A stretch of 10,172 bases of DNA from an uncultured Eggerthellaceae bacterium (GCA_934631995.1 CAKTYF010000071.1:1-10172); one strand, 5' to 3'; positions 1-7,221 are shown, counted from the stretch's first letter. Numbers and translations are program-made. The notes: generated by a model not told the origin, from the letters alone.

Positions 1-1
1 T

Positions 2-2650
2 GCGAAAGATGCTGCTCAAAAGGATGCTGCCGGCAATGAAGAAGCAGCCGAGCCTTCCGAAGACGAGCTTGCCCCTTTGACGCAAGACGTTTCGGCGGAG
101 TGGCCGAACTTCCGCGGCAATGTGTATAACAACGGCATTGTGAATTTCGACCTTCCCACGAGTGCCGATGAAAGCCAGCTTTTGTGGGCGAACAAGATGG
201 GCGAGGGCTGGAGCAATGCGGTAAGCACACAGCTCATTGTTGACGGCTGCATTGTATATATGGCGAATACGACCATTTATAAAGTGAACATGAGCAATGG
301 CGCTGTTGTTGCGCAAGGCACGATGTGCGATAAGTTCAACTGGGGTTACACGCCGTTTGCGTATGGCGAAGGTAAGATTTTCGTCTCGCTTGCTTCGGGC
401 AAGGTGCAGGCATTTGATGCGGCCACGTTGGAATCGCTGTGGGTCTATACCGACCCCGTGGGCGGACAGTCGGTGTCGCCCGTGGTGTATTCCGATGGCT
501 ACGTGTACACGGGCTTCTGGAGGAGTGAGAAAAAAGACGCGAACTACGTTTGCCTGAAGGCTGAAGACGAGGATCGCACGCAGGCGACCGAGGCAAAAGA
601 AGCTACTTGGACTATGGCGAACACGGGCGGCTTCTACTGGGCAGGTGCTCTTGCTGCTGGCAATTACCTGGTGATTGGCGGCGATGATGGCACAACTGCC
701 GAGACGGGTGGCACGTCCACGTTGCGTTGCGTGAACAAATACGATGGTACCGTGGCAAGCACGCTTGAGTTGAGCGGTTTGGGTGACCAGCGTAGTGCGA
801 TTTGCTATGCACCCGAACTGGGCAAAATCTTCTTTACCACGAAGAGCGGCTATATCTGCAGTGCTTCGTTTTCAGCATCTTCCGGTCAGTTGAGCAATTT
901 GTCCCCTTCTCATGTATGGGAAGGCGCAGCCAGCACATCGACGCCCGTTTACTACAAGGGTAAACTGTATTTCGGTATTGGTGCTGCGTTTGACGGTGGT
1001 TCCCACTGCCGCTTCGTGGTGGCCGATGCCGCTACGCTTCAGACAATCGGTTCGGCGGAAGCGTGGGGTGACGTGAAGTCTTCGCCGCTGTTGAGTACGG
1101 CTACGGAAGATAGCGGGTATCTGTGCTTCTACTTCACGTGCAACCGCAAGCCGGGCGGCATTTACGTGGCCAAGGTGAATAACGATTGCGCGAGCAATTC
1201 CGATATTGAGATTTCCGAAATTTACGATGCGGCGGGGCGCGAAGAATATTGCATTACGAGCATCATTGCAAGCTCGGATGGCACGATGTATTACAAGAAC
1301 GATTCGGGACATGTGTTTGCGGTAGGTTTTTCGGCTGATGGTCGCACGGCGGCACAGCAGCGCCACGCAACGGCTTTTCAGGAGAAAGTTGACGCGCTGT
1401 TTCCGGTAACTATCGATAGTGCCGACGCCATTGCGGCGGCGCGCGCTACTGAACAGGGACTTTCGAGTGCTGTTCGTGCCCTGGTGCCTTCTGAGACGTT
1501 TGACAAGCTCACGCAGGCAGAAGAGACCTTGACTCAGCTTCAGGCCGACAAGCAAGTTGCAGATGAATTCACGGCTGCGGTTGACGCACTGTTTCCCGTA
1601 ACGGCCGAGAGTGGCAATGCCATTGCAGCTGCACGCGCGATGCACAATGAACTCACTCCCGAGCAACTTGCTTTCGTTTCCCAGAAAACGATTGGCAACT
1701 TGTCGCGCGCCGAGACGGAATATCAGACGTTTCTTGTTGATGACGAATCGATCAAGCAGATTATTCAGGCTGTCGCTGCGCTTTTCCCCGTGACGATTGA
1801 GAGCGGGGAAGCGATTGATGAAGTTCAGGATATGTTCGATGACCTGAATGTGCTACAGATGGAAAAAGTTCCTGTTGAGGTAAGGGATTCCTATAAGCTG
1901 GCAAAACAGCAGTATCGAAAGATTTGCGACGACAAGCTAACGGCAGATGCGTTTGTGGAAAAGCTGCTGGGTGCTTTCCCCATAACGCTTGAAAGCGGAG
2001 ATACACTTACGCAAGCACGTGCGGCATACGTTGCGCTCACTTCGGACCAACGCCAGTACTTGCCCGAATTTGCGCTTGAAAAGCTCCAGGGAGCCGAGGC
2101 GGAGTATCAGAAGCTTGTGGATGATAAAGCGGCGGTTGATAACTTTGCGGCAATGGTGAAAGCGCTGTTCCCGGTAACAAAGGACAGCGAAGGCGCAATT
2201 GCTGCTGCCGATAAGGCGCTTGCTGCCATGACCGACGATCAGCGTTCGCAAGTGACGAAAGAGACGCTGAAAGACCTGCAGAAGGCAAAGGACGAGCTCG
2301 CCGCGTTGCAGAAGAGCGACGCCGAGAACCCTTCCGACAAGAGCGAAGGTGATGATTCGAACGGCAATCCGCAAGCGGGAGCGGGGGCAGGAACTGCTAC
2401 GAAGTCACTGAGCGGCTCGAAGGCTGCAACGTCTTCGGCGAAAGACGGAGATTCGGCGGCTTCAGACGACGAAGTTGCGTATACTGCTATGTTGACCGAT
2501 GACGATGCGGCCGCGTATGTCCTGGGCGCGGAAGAGAGCGCGAAGAAGTTGCCTTGGCTCGAAATCTTGATTGCGGCTGTTGCGTTCTTTGCCGGTGCGG
2601 GTATCACGCGACTTGTCTCATCGGGCAAGGGAAGCGATAAAGAAGAGTAG
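2..2650 (+). CDS. Surface-anchored PQQ-like beta-propeller protein with 64-residue helical repeats (5' partial)
   Basis: The frame is open from the first bases, so the true start lies upstream; the TTG at 77 is only an internal leucine codon. Counting from the codon at position 2, 882 residues are visible. Residues 1-33 are an acidic Ala/Glu-rich linker. Residues 34 to about 460 begin with WPNFRGN and contain repeated blades such as GKVQAFDAATLESLW and TPVYYKGKLYFG, typical of PQQ-like (quinoprotein-type) propellers. Residues 463 to about 772 are five helical repeats. A Ser/Asp/Gly/Ala-rich stalk follows, then one membrane segment at about 850-874 and a short charged tail. No sortase LPXTG motif is seen, so anchoring is probably by the membrane helix. 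The propeller carries 11 cysteines. Propellers of this family often bind ligands or partners without any quinone, and no enzymatic residues can be named. The position 21 bases before cobT suggests a role in corrinoid capture or display, which is inference. A signal peptide is expected outside the window. Confidence 0.85.
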   Translation, partial: AKDAAQKDAAGNEEAAEPSEDELAPLTQDVSAEWPNFRGNVYNNGIVNFDLPTSADESQLLWANKMGEGWSNAVSTQLIVDGCIVYMANTTIYKVNMSNGAVVAQGTMCDKFNWGYTPFAYGEGKIFVSLASGKVQAFDAATLESLWVYTDPVGGQSVSPVVYSDGYVYTGFWRSEKKDANYVCLKAEDEDRTQATEAKEATWTMANTGGFYWAGALAAGNYLVIGGDDGTTAETGGTSTLRCVNKYDGTVASTLELSGLGDQRSAICYAPELGKIFFTTKSGYICSASFSASSGQLSNLSPSHVWEGAASTSTPVYYKGKLYFGIGAAFDGGSHCRFVVADAATLQTIGSAEAWGDVKSSPLLSTATEDSGYLCFYFTCNRKPGGIYVAKVNNDCASNSDIEISEIYDAAGREEYCITSIIASSDGTMYYKNDSGHVFAVGFSADGRTAAQQRHATAFQEKVDALFPVTIDSADAIAAARATEQGLSSAVRALVPSETFDKLTQAEETLTQLQADKQVADEFTAAVDALFPVTAESGNAIAAARAMHNELTPEQLAFVSQKTIGNLSRAETEYQTFLVDDESIKQIIQAVAALFPVTIESGEAIDEVQDMFDDLNVLQMEKVPVEVRDSYKLAKQQYRKICDDKLTADAFVEKLLGAFPITLESGDTLTQARAAYVALTSDQRQYLPEFALEKLQGAEAEYQKLVDDKAAVDNFAAMVKALFPVTKDSEGAIAAADKALAAMTDDQRSQVTKETLKDLQKAKDELAALQKSDAENPSDKSEGDDSNGNPQAGAGAGTATKSLSGSKAATSSAKDGDSAASDDEVAYTAMLTDDDAAAYVLGAEESAKKLPWLEILIAAVAFFAGAGITRLVSSGKGSDKEE
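1388..2317 (+). repeat. Five tandem 64-residue (192-nt) helical repeats inside the surface protein
   Basis: Repeat units begin at 1388, 1580, 1772, 1964 and 2156, each exactly 192 bases apart; the last unit is slightly short. The shared pattern is VxALFPVTxxSxxAIxxAR, then a short linker, a second helix ending in a LxxAExEY-like segment, and a Dxx(x)DxF junction. This resembles helical surface repeats known from many Firmicutes and Actinobacteria, in the style of IxAIGxVTLxSxxAIxxARxAY. They usually act as stalks or spacers that lift a functional head off the cell wall. The DNA copies differ at many third positions and at residue level, so the duplication is old and unlikely to be recombinationally active. 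Confidence 0.85.
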
Positions 2651-2671
2651 TGCGATACGGAGTAGTACCTA

Positions 2672-3766
2672 ATGAATTTCGATGAAATTGAGGCATGGGC
2701 GAAAGCGGGCGATTTTGCGCGCGTAAACAATGCGATTGCGCCCTTGGATGAAAACGCAAAAAAAGAAGCGGTCGATCATTGGAACAGCGTAGGCAAGCCT
2801 GTGAATAGCTTGGGTGTGTTGGAAACGTTGATTGTCCAGATTGCCGGTCTGAAGGGCACTGCTAAAGTTGACCTGGGAAAACGTGCCGCTTTGCCATTTT
2901 GTGCCGATAATGGCGTGGTGGAGGAAGGCGTTTCTCAGTCGGGCCCCGAGGTAACATCCATTGTTGCGGCGAATATGGCGCGCGGCATGTCGTCGGTGTG
3001 TGTCATGGGTCGTTTGTCGGGCGTGGTGTGCCACCCCGTTGACGTGGGCATGCTCTACGATGCCGAAGGCGTGCTTGATCGCAAAATCGCCCGCGGCACG
3101 AATAATTTCACGAAAGGCCCCGCAATGAGCCATGAGCAGGCATGCCAGGCGCTGGCGGTGGGCATCGAACGTGTGCATGACCTGGCAAGTCAAGGCTATG
3201 GTATTATCCTTTCCGGCGAAATGGGCATCGGCAATACCACCACGTCAAGTGCGCTTGCCGCCGTTTTGCTGGGCAAGCAGGTTGAAGACGTTACGGGTCG
3301 TGGTGCCGGACTTTCCGATGCGGGCATGACTTGCAAAATCGATGCCATCAAGCGCGCCATTGCCCTGAATGAGCCCGACCCGAATGATGCACTGGATTGC
3401 TTGGCTAAAGTGGGCGGTTTTGATATCGCTGCAATGGCGGGTGCGTTCATCGGCGGTGCGCTCTATCGCGTTCCCGTTGTAATCGATGGCCTGATCAGCG
3501 CAATTGCGGCTCTGGTAGCGGCGCGTTTGTGCCCCGCGAGTCGTTGTGCCATGATGGCGTCCCATTCCTCTTTCGAGCCAGCTGCTGAGACTGTTTTGGC
3601 AGAGCTCGGCGTTCGTCCCATTATTTTTGCTGATTTACGCCTAGGTGAGGGAACAGGTGCCGCGTGCCTGATTCCGCTTCTTGATATGGCGCTTACCGTG
3701 TACGATGGCCTTTCTTTTGATGAGATCGGTGTCGAGCAGTACGATGTTGAGGTTGCTCCCCAATGA
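2672..3766 (+). CDS. cobT: Nicotinate-nucleotide--dimethylbenzimidazole phosphoribosyltransferase CobT
   Basis: The cytosolic enzyme transfers phosphoribose from nicotinate mononucleotide to a lower-ligand base, giving alpha-ribazole 5'-phosphate (or a related riboside) for the cobamide nucleotide loop. The 364 residues match the usual family length of about 350. Visible family motifs are CADNGVVEEGVSQSG at 77-91, the loop SGEMGIGNTTTSS at 181-193, TGRGAGLSD at 208-216, and RLGEGTGAA near 323-331. The glutamate of the last motif, E326, corresponds to the catalytic Glu317 of the Salmonella enzyme. The ATG at 2672 is preceded by GGAG at 2659-2662, nine bases away. The gene follows the surface protein by 21 bases, and its stop overlaps the cobU start in an ATGA junction. 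Lower-ligand preference cannot be read reliably from the sequence alone. Confidence 0.95.
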   Translation: MNFDEIEAWAKAGDFARVNNAIAPLDENAKKEAVDHWNSVGKPVNSLGVLETLIVQIAGLKGTAKVDLGKRAALPFCADNGVVEEGVSQSGPEVTSIVAANMARGMSSVCVMGRLSGVVCHPVDVGMLYDAEGVLDRKIARGTNNFTKGPAMSHEQACQALAVGIERVHDLASQGYGIILSGEMGIGNTTTSSALAAVLLGKQVEDVTGRGAGLSDAGMTCKIDAIKRAIALNEPDPNDALDCLAKVGGFDIAAMAGAFIGGALYRVPVVIDGLISAIAALVAARLCPASRCAMMASHSSFEPAAETVLAELGVRPIIFADLRLGEGTGAACLIPLLDMALTVYDGLSFDEIGVEQYDVEVAPQ

Positions 3767-4395
3767 TGATTTTGCTTACAGGCGGCGCGGCGTGCGGTAA
3801 AAGCTATGTCGCCGAACAGCTGGTGACGCGCTTTCCCGGAAAGCGCTACTACATTGCAACCATGCGTCCCTGGGGTGCCGATGGGCAGGCGAAGGTGGCG
3901 AAGCATCGTGCCATGCGCCAAGGAAAGCATTTCCAGACCATAGAGTGTTATGGGAATCTGGGGAGCGTTTCCCTGGATGAGTCCGATTCTGTGGTGCTGC
4001 TGGAGTGCATTACGAACTTGGTGGCAGACGAGCTCTACGACGATGAAGGGAATAAGCAGCCTTGCGACCTGGTGCTTTCCCGCGTTGTTTCAGGTATTGA
4101 GTCTCTGAAGAAGCAATGCGCGGCGTTGATCATGATCACGAACGATGTGGGTGCCGATGGCATTGAGTACGAGCAAGACACGGCGGATTATGTGCGTCTG
4201 CTGGGGCAGATAAACTGCCTGGTGGCCGCACAAAGCAATGTGGTTATTGATATGGCATGCGGCGTACCGCTGGTGGTGAAGGGAAGCATTGACGGCATGA
4301 TGAGTGCTGATACGATAAACGGAAAGGGAGCGGTTACGGCTCCTTGCTGTGCGCATGCGTCTGACGTGGATACATCGCGTGAGGTGGGTGCGTAA
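3763..4395 (+). CDS. cobU: Adenosylcobinamide kinase / adenosylcobinamide-phosphate guanylyltransferase CobU
   Basis: CobU phosphorylates the aminopropanol arm of adenosylcobinamide and then transfers GMP to give adenosylcobinamide-GDP, the activated partner for CobS. The 210 residues fit the family. The P-loop GGAACGKS lies at residues 7-14. The KHRAMR segment at 47-52 contains H48, equivalent to the histidine (His46 in Salmonella CobU) that carries the GMP intermediate. LLECITNLV at 79-87 and ITNDVG at 125-130 match the family's later nucleotide-site motifs. The last 35 or so residues look like a poorly conserved tail. The gene overlaps cobT by four bases (ATGA), with GAGG at 3749-3752 as ribosome binding site; a second ATG directly follows and is an alternative start. 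Its stop overlaps the cobS start by one base (TAATG). Confidence 0.95.
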   Translation: MMILLTGGAACGKSYVAEQLVTRFPGKRYYIATMRPWGADGQAKVAKHRAMRQGKHFQTIECYGNLGSVSLDESDSVVLLECITNLVADELYDDEGNKQPCDLVLSRVVSGIESLKKQCAALIMITNDVGADGIEYEQDTADYVRLLGQINCLVAAQSNVVIDMACGVPLVVKGSIDGMMSADTINGKGAVTAPCCAHASDVDTSREVGA

Positions 4396-5180
4396 TGAAA
4401 ACGGTCAAAGCATTTTTGTGCTCAATTTGTTTGGCGTTCACCTGTTTTTCGCGCATTCCTGTTCCGCAAGTTGAGTGGAACGCGCAAAACATGCGTTTCA
4501 TGATGGCGGGTTTCCCGCTGATTGGCGTTTTTATCGGGCTATTCGTGTGGTTGTGGTCGTTGCTTTCCGGTGCAGCATCGTTTGGGCCGCTTTTGACGGG
4601 TGCCGGCTTGGTGCTTATTCCCGCTGCAGTGAGCGGTGCTATTCACTTGGACGGTTTTTGCGACGTAATTGACGCGCTTTCAAGCCATGCGGAGCCTGAA
4701 CGGAAGCGTGAAATCTTGAAAGACCCCCATGTGGGGGCGTTTGCTCCTATCTGCATTGCCTGCTATCTGATTCTTTACGTTGCTGTTGCGTCGGAGTTTG
4801 TCTTGAGCTTAAGCGTGGTGCTTGTATTCGCAGCGACGTTTGTGATTTCGCGCTGCGTGAGCAGCTTCTGCGTTTTGGCTATTGCGCGCTCAAGCGACAA
4901 TGGCATGCTGGCTTCGTTTCAGATTTCCGCTGATAAAAAGCCTGTTCTGGTAGTCGTGTTCCTGATTTTTGCGCTTGCTTGCGGCTTTTGCGCCTGGTGG
5001 AGCGTGCCTGCCGCAGCAATTCTGATAGTTGTTGCTGTGGTTGCAACGGCGCTTATCGTGCGTATGGCGCGCAAAGAGTTCGGCGGTTGGAGCGGGGACT
5101 TGGCAGGCTTCTTGCTGCAGACGCTTGAGCTTGCATTTTTGATCACGCTTGTGGTGCTTCAGAAGGTGATGTTGCTGTGA
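4395..5180 (+). CDS. cobS: Adenosylcobinamide-GDP ribazoletransferase (cobalamin synthase) CobS
   Basis: CobS is the integral membrane enzyme that condenses adenosylcobinamide-GDP with alpha-ribazole or its 5'-phosphate, closing the nucleotide loop. The 261-residue product has the family signature CFSRIPVP at 17-24, a metal-binding type motif HLDGFCDVIDAL at 84-95 (normally HxDGLxDxxDg), KDPHVGAF at 109-116, and GGWSGDLAGF at 230-239. Hydrophobic segments at about 36-56, 63-83, 118-138, 139-162, 183-201 and 204-222, plus a C-terminal one near 240-261, fit the multi-pass topology. The ATG start overlaps the cobU stop by one base. GAGGTGG at 4381-4387 is its ribosome binding site, placed inside the cobU end, which implies translational coupling. 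Confidence 0.94.
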   Translation: MKTVKAFLCSICLAFTCFSRIPVPQVEWNAQNMRFMMAGFPLIGVFIGLFVWLWSLLSGAASFGPLLTGAGLVLIPAAVSGAIHLDGFCDVIDALSSHAEPERKREILKDPHVGAFAPICIACYLILYVAVASEFVLSLSVVLVFAATFVISRCVSSFCVLAIARSSDNGMLASFQISADKKPVLVVVFLIFALACGFCAWWSVPAAAILIVVAVVATALIVRMARKEFGGWSGDLAGFLLQTLELAFLITLVVLQKVMLL

Positions 5181-5572
5181 TAGTGGTTACAGGTGGGGCT
5201 GCCTCGGGTAAGAAGACGTTTTTAGAAGATTGCGGCGTTGATTTGACCTGCGTTTTTGATGCGCGTGAGCCACAGGCTAGCACAGCGTCTCTTGCGGATG
5301 CGGCCGTGGTCTTTCATGTGGAAGAGCTTGTGCGCGAAGGCGAGCTGGCACGTGGCGTGTTCGAACAGCTACTCTCCAAGCAAGTGCTGACATGTACGGA
5401 AGTGGGCAGTGGCGTTATCCCTTTGACGTGGGACGATCGTCAATTTCGCGAGCGCGCCGGTTCGCTTTCCTCTTCGCTTGCGAAAGAGGCAGATTGCGTG
5501 GTGCGCATGGTGTGTGGTATTCCCGTTGTCCTGAAAGGCGAGCTTCCTGCAAAGGATTGCTCATGCGCCTAA
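5177..5572 (+). CDS. Short CobU-like P-loop protein, second paralogue in the operon
   Basis: This 131-residue protein resembles the short CobU-type proteins annotated in anaerobic Firmicutes. It starts with a P-loop-like MIVVTGGAASGKK and ends with the family's C-terminal part: LTCTEVGSGVIPL at 71-83, a DDRQFRERAG helix, and VVRMVCGIPVVLKG at 108-121. It lacks the middle region of full-length CobU, including the HRxxR segment with the GMP-accepting histidine, so guanylyltransfer by the same chemistry is unlikely. The Ser/Thr closing the Walker A motif is lysine here (GKK then T), which may weaken or alter nucleotide binding. The GTG start at 5177 is chosen because AAGGTG at 5163-5168 sits eight bases upstream and the start overlaps the cobS stop by four bases. 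It could be a kinase-only form, a regulatory partner of CobU, or a diverging duplicate. The family assignment is fairly sure; the activity is not. Confidence 0.75.
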   Translation: MIVVTGGAASGKKTFLEDCGVDLTCVFDAREPQASTASLADAAVVFHVEELVREGELARGVFEQLLSKQVLTCTEVGSGVIPLTWDDRQFRERAGSLSSSLAKEADCVVRMVCGIPVVLKGELPAKDCSCA

Positions 5573-6189
5573 TATTGCTGCGTCATGGGAAAACGCCTGG
5601 TAACCTGGAGAAACGCTATATCGGGCGCACCGATGAACCGCTTTGCGCTGAAGGTGAGCAGCAGGCACGCGCGGTAGGTGCCGTACAAGGTGTGTCTCTT
5701 GTGTATGTGAGCCCGCTTTTGCGGGCGCGGCAAACAGCGAAAATTGCATTTCCCGATGCGCGCCAGATAGTTGTTCCCGATTTGCGCGAGATGGACTTCG
5801 GCGACTTTGATAACCTGAATTTCCATGATCTATCAGATAATCCTGATTATCGCGCGTGGGTCGAAGGCAACTGCGAAGCGCGCTGCCCGCACGGTGAAAG
5901 CAAGGACGATTTTTCGCGCCGTACCGCAAATGCGATTCGCGCGCTTCTTCGCTATGCGTTTGATCAAGGCGATGACCAGGTGATTGTTGTGGCTCATGGG
6001 GGAACGATCATGGCTGCCATGGATTCCTTCACGTGTGGCAAGGGCTCGTATTACAGCTGGCATGTTGAAAACTGCGAAGGGTATTCCGTTCGTGTTGAGC
6101 CAACGCTGCTGGGCGGCTTCGAATTTGAAGATTGCCAGAAAATCACCACGGCTCATAGATGGGGGTTTGCGCATGAAGACATCGGTTAA
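5563..6189 (+). CDS. cobC: Histidine phosphatase family protein, probable alpha-ribazole phosphatase CobC
   Basis: This 208-residue protein belongs to the phosphoglycerate-mutase-like histidine phosphatases. LLRHGKT at 5-11 carries the phospho-accepting H8. The arginines of SPLLRARQTA at 50-59, the acidic REMDFGDF at 75-82 and AHGGT at 144-148 supply the remaining active-site residues expected of the family. RYIGRTDEPL at 18-27 is typical of CobC and GpmB relatives. Next to cobT, cobU and cobS the likely substrate is alpha-ribazole 5'-phosphate or cobamide 5'-phosphate. The frame is open further upstream to 5392, but that part reads antiphase through the preceding gene. The ATG at 5563 is preferred because AAAGGA at 5551-5556 lies six bases upstream and the family's N-terminus begins here. 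The start overlaps the previous stop by ten bases. Confidence 0.88.
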   Translation: MRLILLRHGKTPGNLEKRYIGRTDEPLCAEGEQQARAVGAVQGVSLVYVSPLLRARQTAKIAFPDARQIVVPDLREMDFGDFDNLNFHDLSDNPDYRAWVEGNCEARCPHGESKDDFSRRTANAIRALLRYAFDQGDDQVIVVAHGGTIMAAMDSFTCGKGSYYSWHVENCEGYSVRVEPTLLGGFEFEDCQKITTAHRWGFAHEDIG

Positions 6190-7174
6190 TTTCACGACCT
6201 GCGAAGATGACGTGGCGCGTTTTGCCGACCAAGCTGATTTCGAGCGCTTCTTGGAGGGCTTTGATGGCGTTGAGCTTATGGTGCTCGATGACGATGCGCA
6301 AACGCTTGTTGAGCCGCGTCATGTGGTGGGCGTTCATATGAGCTCGTTTTACACGTGGATCGACTTGTGGCAGGGCAACGAAGCGGGATTGGTCCATGAG
6401 TTCGGTTCGATCGATGCGGCCGAAGCGTTTTACGGTGGTCTGACGCGCGCGTGCATCGTTGACAAGTTCAAAGCCGACTTGGCGAACGCGCATCGATACG
6501 ACGCTGCGTATGTGGTTTTCCATGCTTCCGATGTGTGGTCCGATGAGTCGTTTACATTGCGCTTTCATCGCAGCGATGAAGAGGTATGCGAAGCGCTCTG
6601 TGAGCTGCTGAGTGCCGTTTTTGCTGATGAGAACGGTGATATGGCGCTGCTTATGGAAAATCTGTGGCATCCGGGTTTGAATTTCGTGCGTCCGGAAGTC
6701 GCGCGGGATTTACTTGCGGGCGTGGATTATGCGAACAAGGGCTTTATGTTTGATACGGGGCATGCGTTCCATACGAACTGGGACATTGAAACAGAGGAGC
6801 AGGGCATTGCTTACGTGCATGGTTTGCTTGATGGCATTGAGCGCTTCGACTTGCTTGATGCAGTGCGCGGTGTTCACTTACAGCAATCCATTACGGGTGA
6901 ATACGCGCGGAGAACTATGGTGAACCCGCCTGCGCTATCATATGATCCCACTGAGCGCATGATTCAGGATTTTACTCATGCATTTACGATTGACCAGCAC
7001 AAACCGTTCACGTGTCCTGCGGTGCGTGGGCTGGTTGAGCATTTGAATCCCGATTATTTGACATTTGAGTTTATTACCGAAACGCGCGAGCAGCTTGAAG
7101 AAGCCATAGCAACGCAACGCCGTGCGCTGGGGTGGTTGTTGACAAATTACTCCACCTTTTGTCAACAAATTTGA
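6173..7174 (+). CDS. TIM-barrel protein of the AP endonuclease 2 / sugar phosphate isomerase-epimerase superfamily
   Basis: This 333-residue protein is encoded at the end of the cobamide block, overlapping cobC by 17 bases. The ATG at 6173 has GGGGG at 6161-6165 as a possible ribosome binding site. Beta-strand ends carry the acids and histidines expected of xylose isomerase-like barrels: VGVHMSS (52-58), VVFHASD (114-120), LLMENLW (159-165), FMFDTGHAFH (191-200), VRGVHLQQS (231-239) and YLTFEF (295-300). H117, E162, D194, H197, H235 and E299 are candidate metal ligands. The superfamily includes sugar isomerases, epimerases, dehydratases and DNA repair enzymes, so the substrate cannot be named. 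The position argues for a task in lower-ligand or riboside metabolism rather than DNA repair, which is inference. The final residues, about 322-332, are encoded by a 29-bp repeat also found at 10109-10137, so the C-terminus may be an acquired extension. Confidence 0.75.
   Translation: MKTSVNFTTCEDDVARFADQADFERFLEGFDGVELMVLDDDAQTLVEPRHVVGVHMSSFYTWIDLWQGNEAGLVHEFGSIDAAEAFYGGLTRACIVDKFKADLANAHRYDAAYVVFHASDVWSDESFTLRFHRSDEEVCEALCELLSAVFADENGDMALLMENLWHPGLNFVRPEVARDLLAGVDYANKGFMFDTGHAFHTNWDIETEEQGIAYVHGLLDGIERFDLLDAVRGVHLQQSITGEYARRTMVNPPALSYDPTERMIQDFTHAFTIDQHKPFTCPAVRGLVEHLNPDYLTFEFITETREQLEEAIATQRRALGWLLTNYSTFCQQI
7138..7166 (-). repeat. 29-bp semi-palindromic repeat, copy A (inside the 3' end of the TIM-barrel gene)
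   Basis: The arms GTTGACAAA (7138-7146) and TTTGTCAAC (7158-7166) are perfectly complementary and extend two more base pairs outward, to 7136-7168. They enclose an asymmetric 11-base centre, which reads AGGTGGAGTAA on the minus strand. The minus-strand form matches copy B at 10109-10137 at 27 of 29 positions. Because the centre is conserved as well as the arms, this is a sequence family rather than two chance hairpins. It could be a regulator site or a dispersed REP-like element; no identity is claimed. Confidence 0.8.
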
Positions 7175-7221
7175 TAGTTATGCTATTGTTCCGTGCCGCC
7201 GCAAGTGCCGCCACGCCATAA

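Noticed and set aside
872..1666. A 264-codon open frame on the minus strand within the propeller gene
   Set aside because: It is an antisense shadow of a coding frame with clear propeller and repeat motifs.
1..2671. Cobalamin riboswitch for the cobamide genes
   Set aside because: The operon's 5' end is outside the window, and the 21-base gap before cobT is too short to hold one.
4724..4737. Perfect inverted repeat (CCCCCA, TG, TGGGGG) inside cobS
   Set aside because: It is explained by codons of the conserved DPHVG segment. It has no U-run and lies mid-gene.
5392..5562. N-terminal extension of the phosphatase gene
   Set aside because: The stretch reads out of frame through the CobU-like gene. 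The family N-terminus and a ribosome binding site both place the start at 5563.
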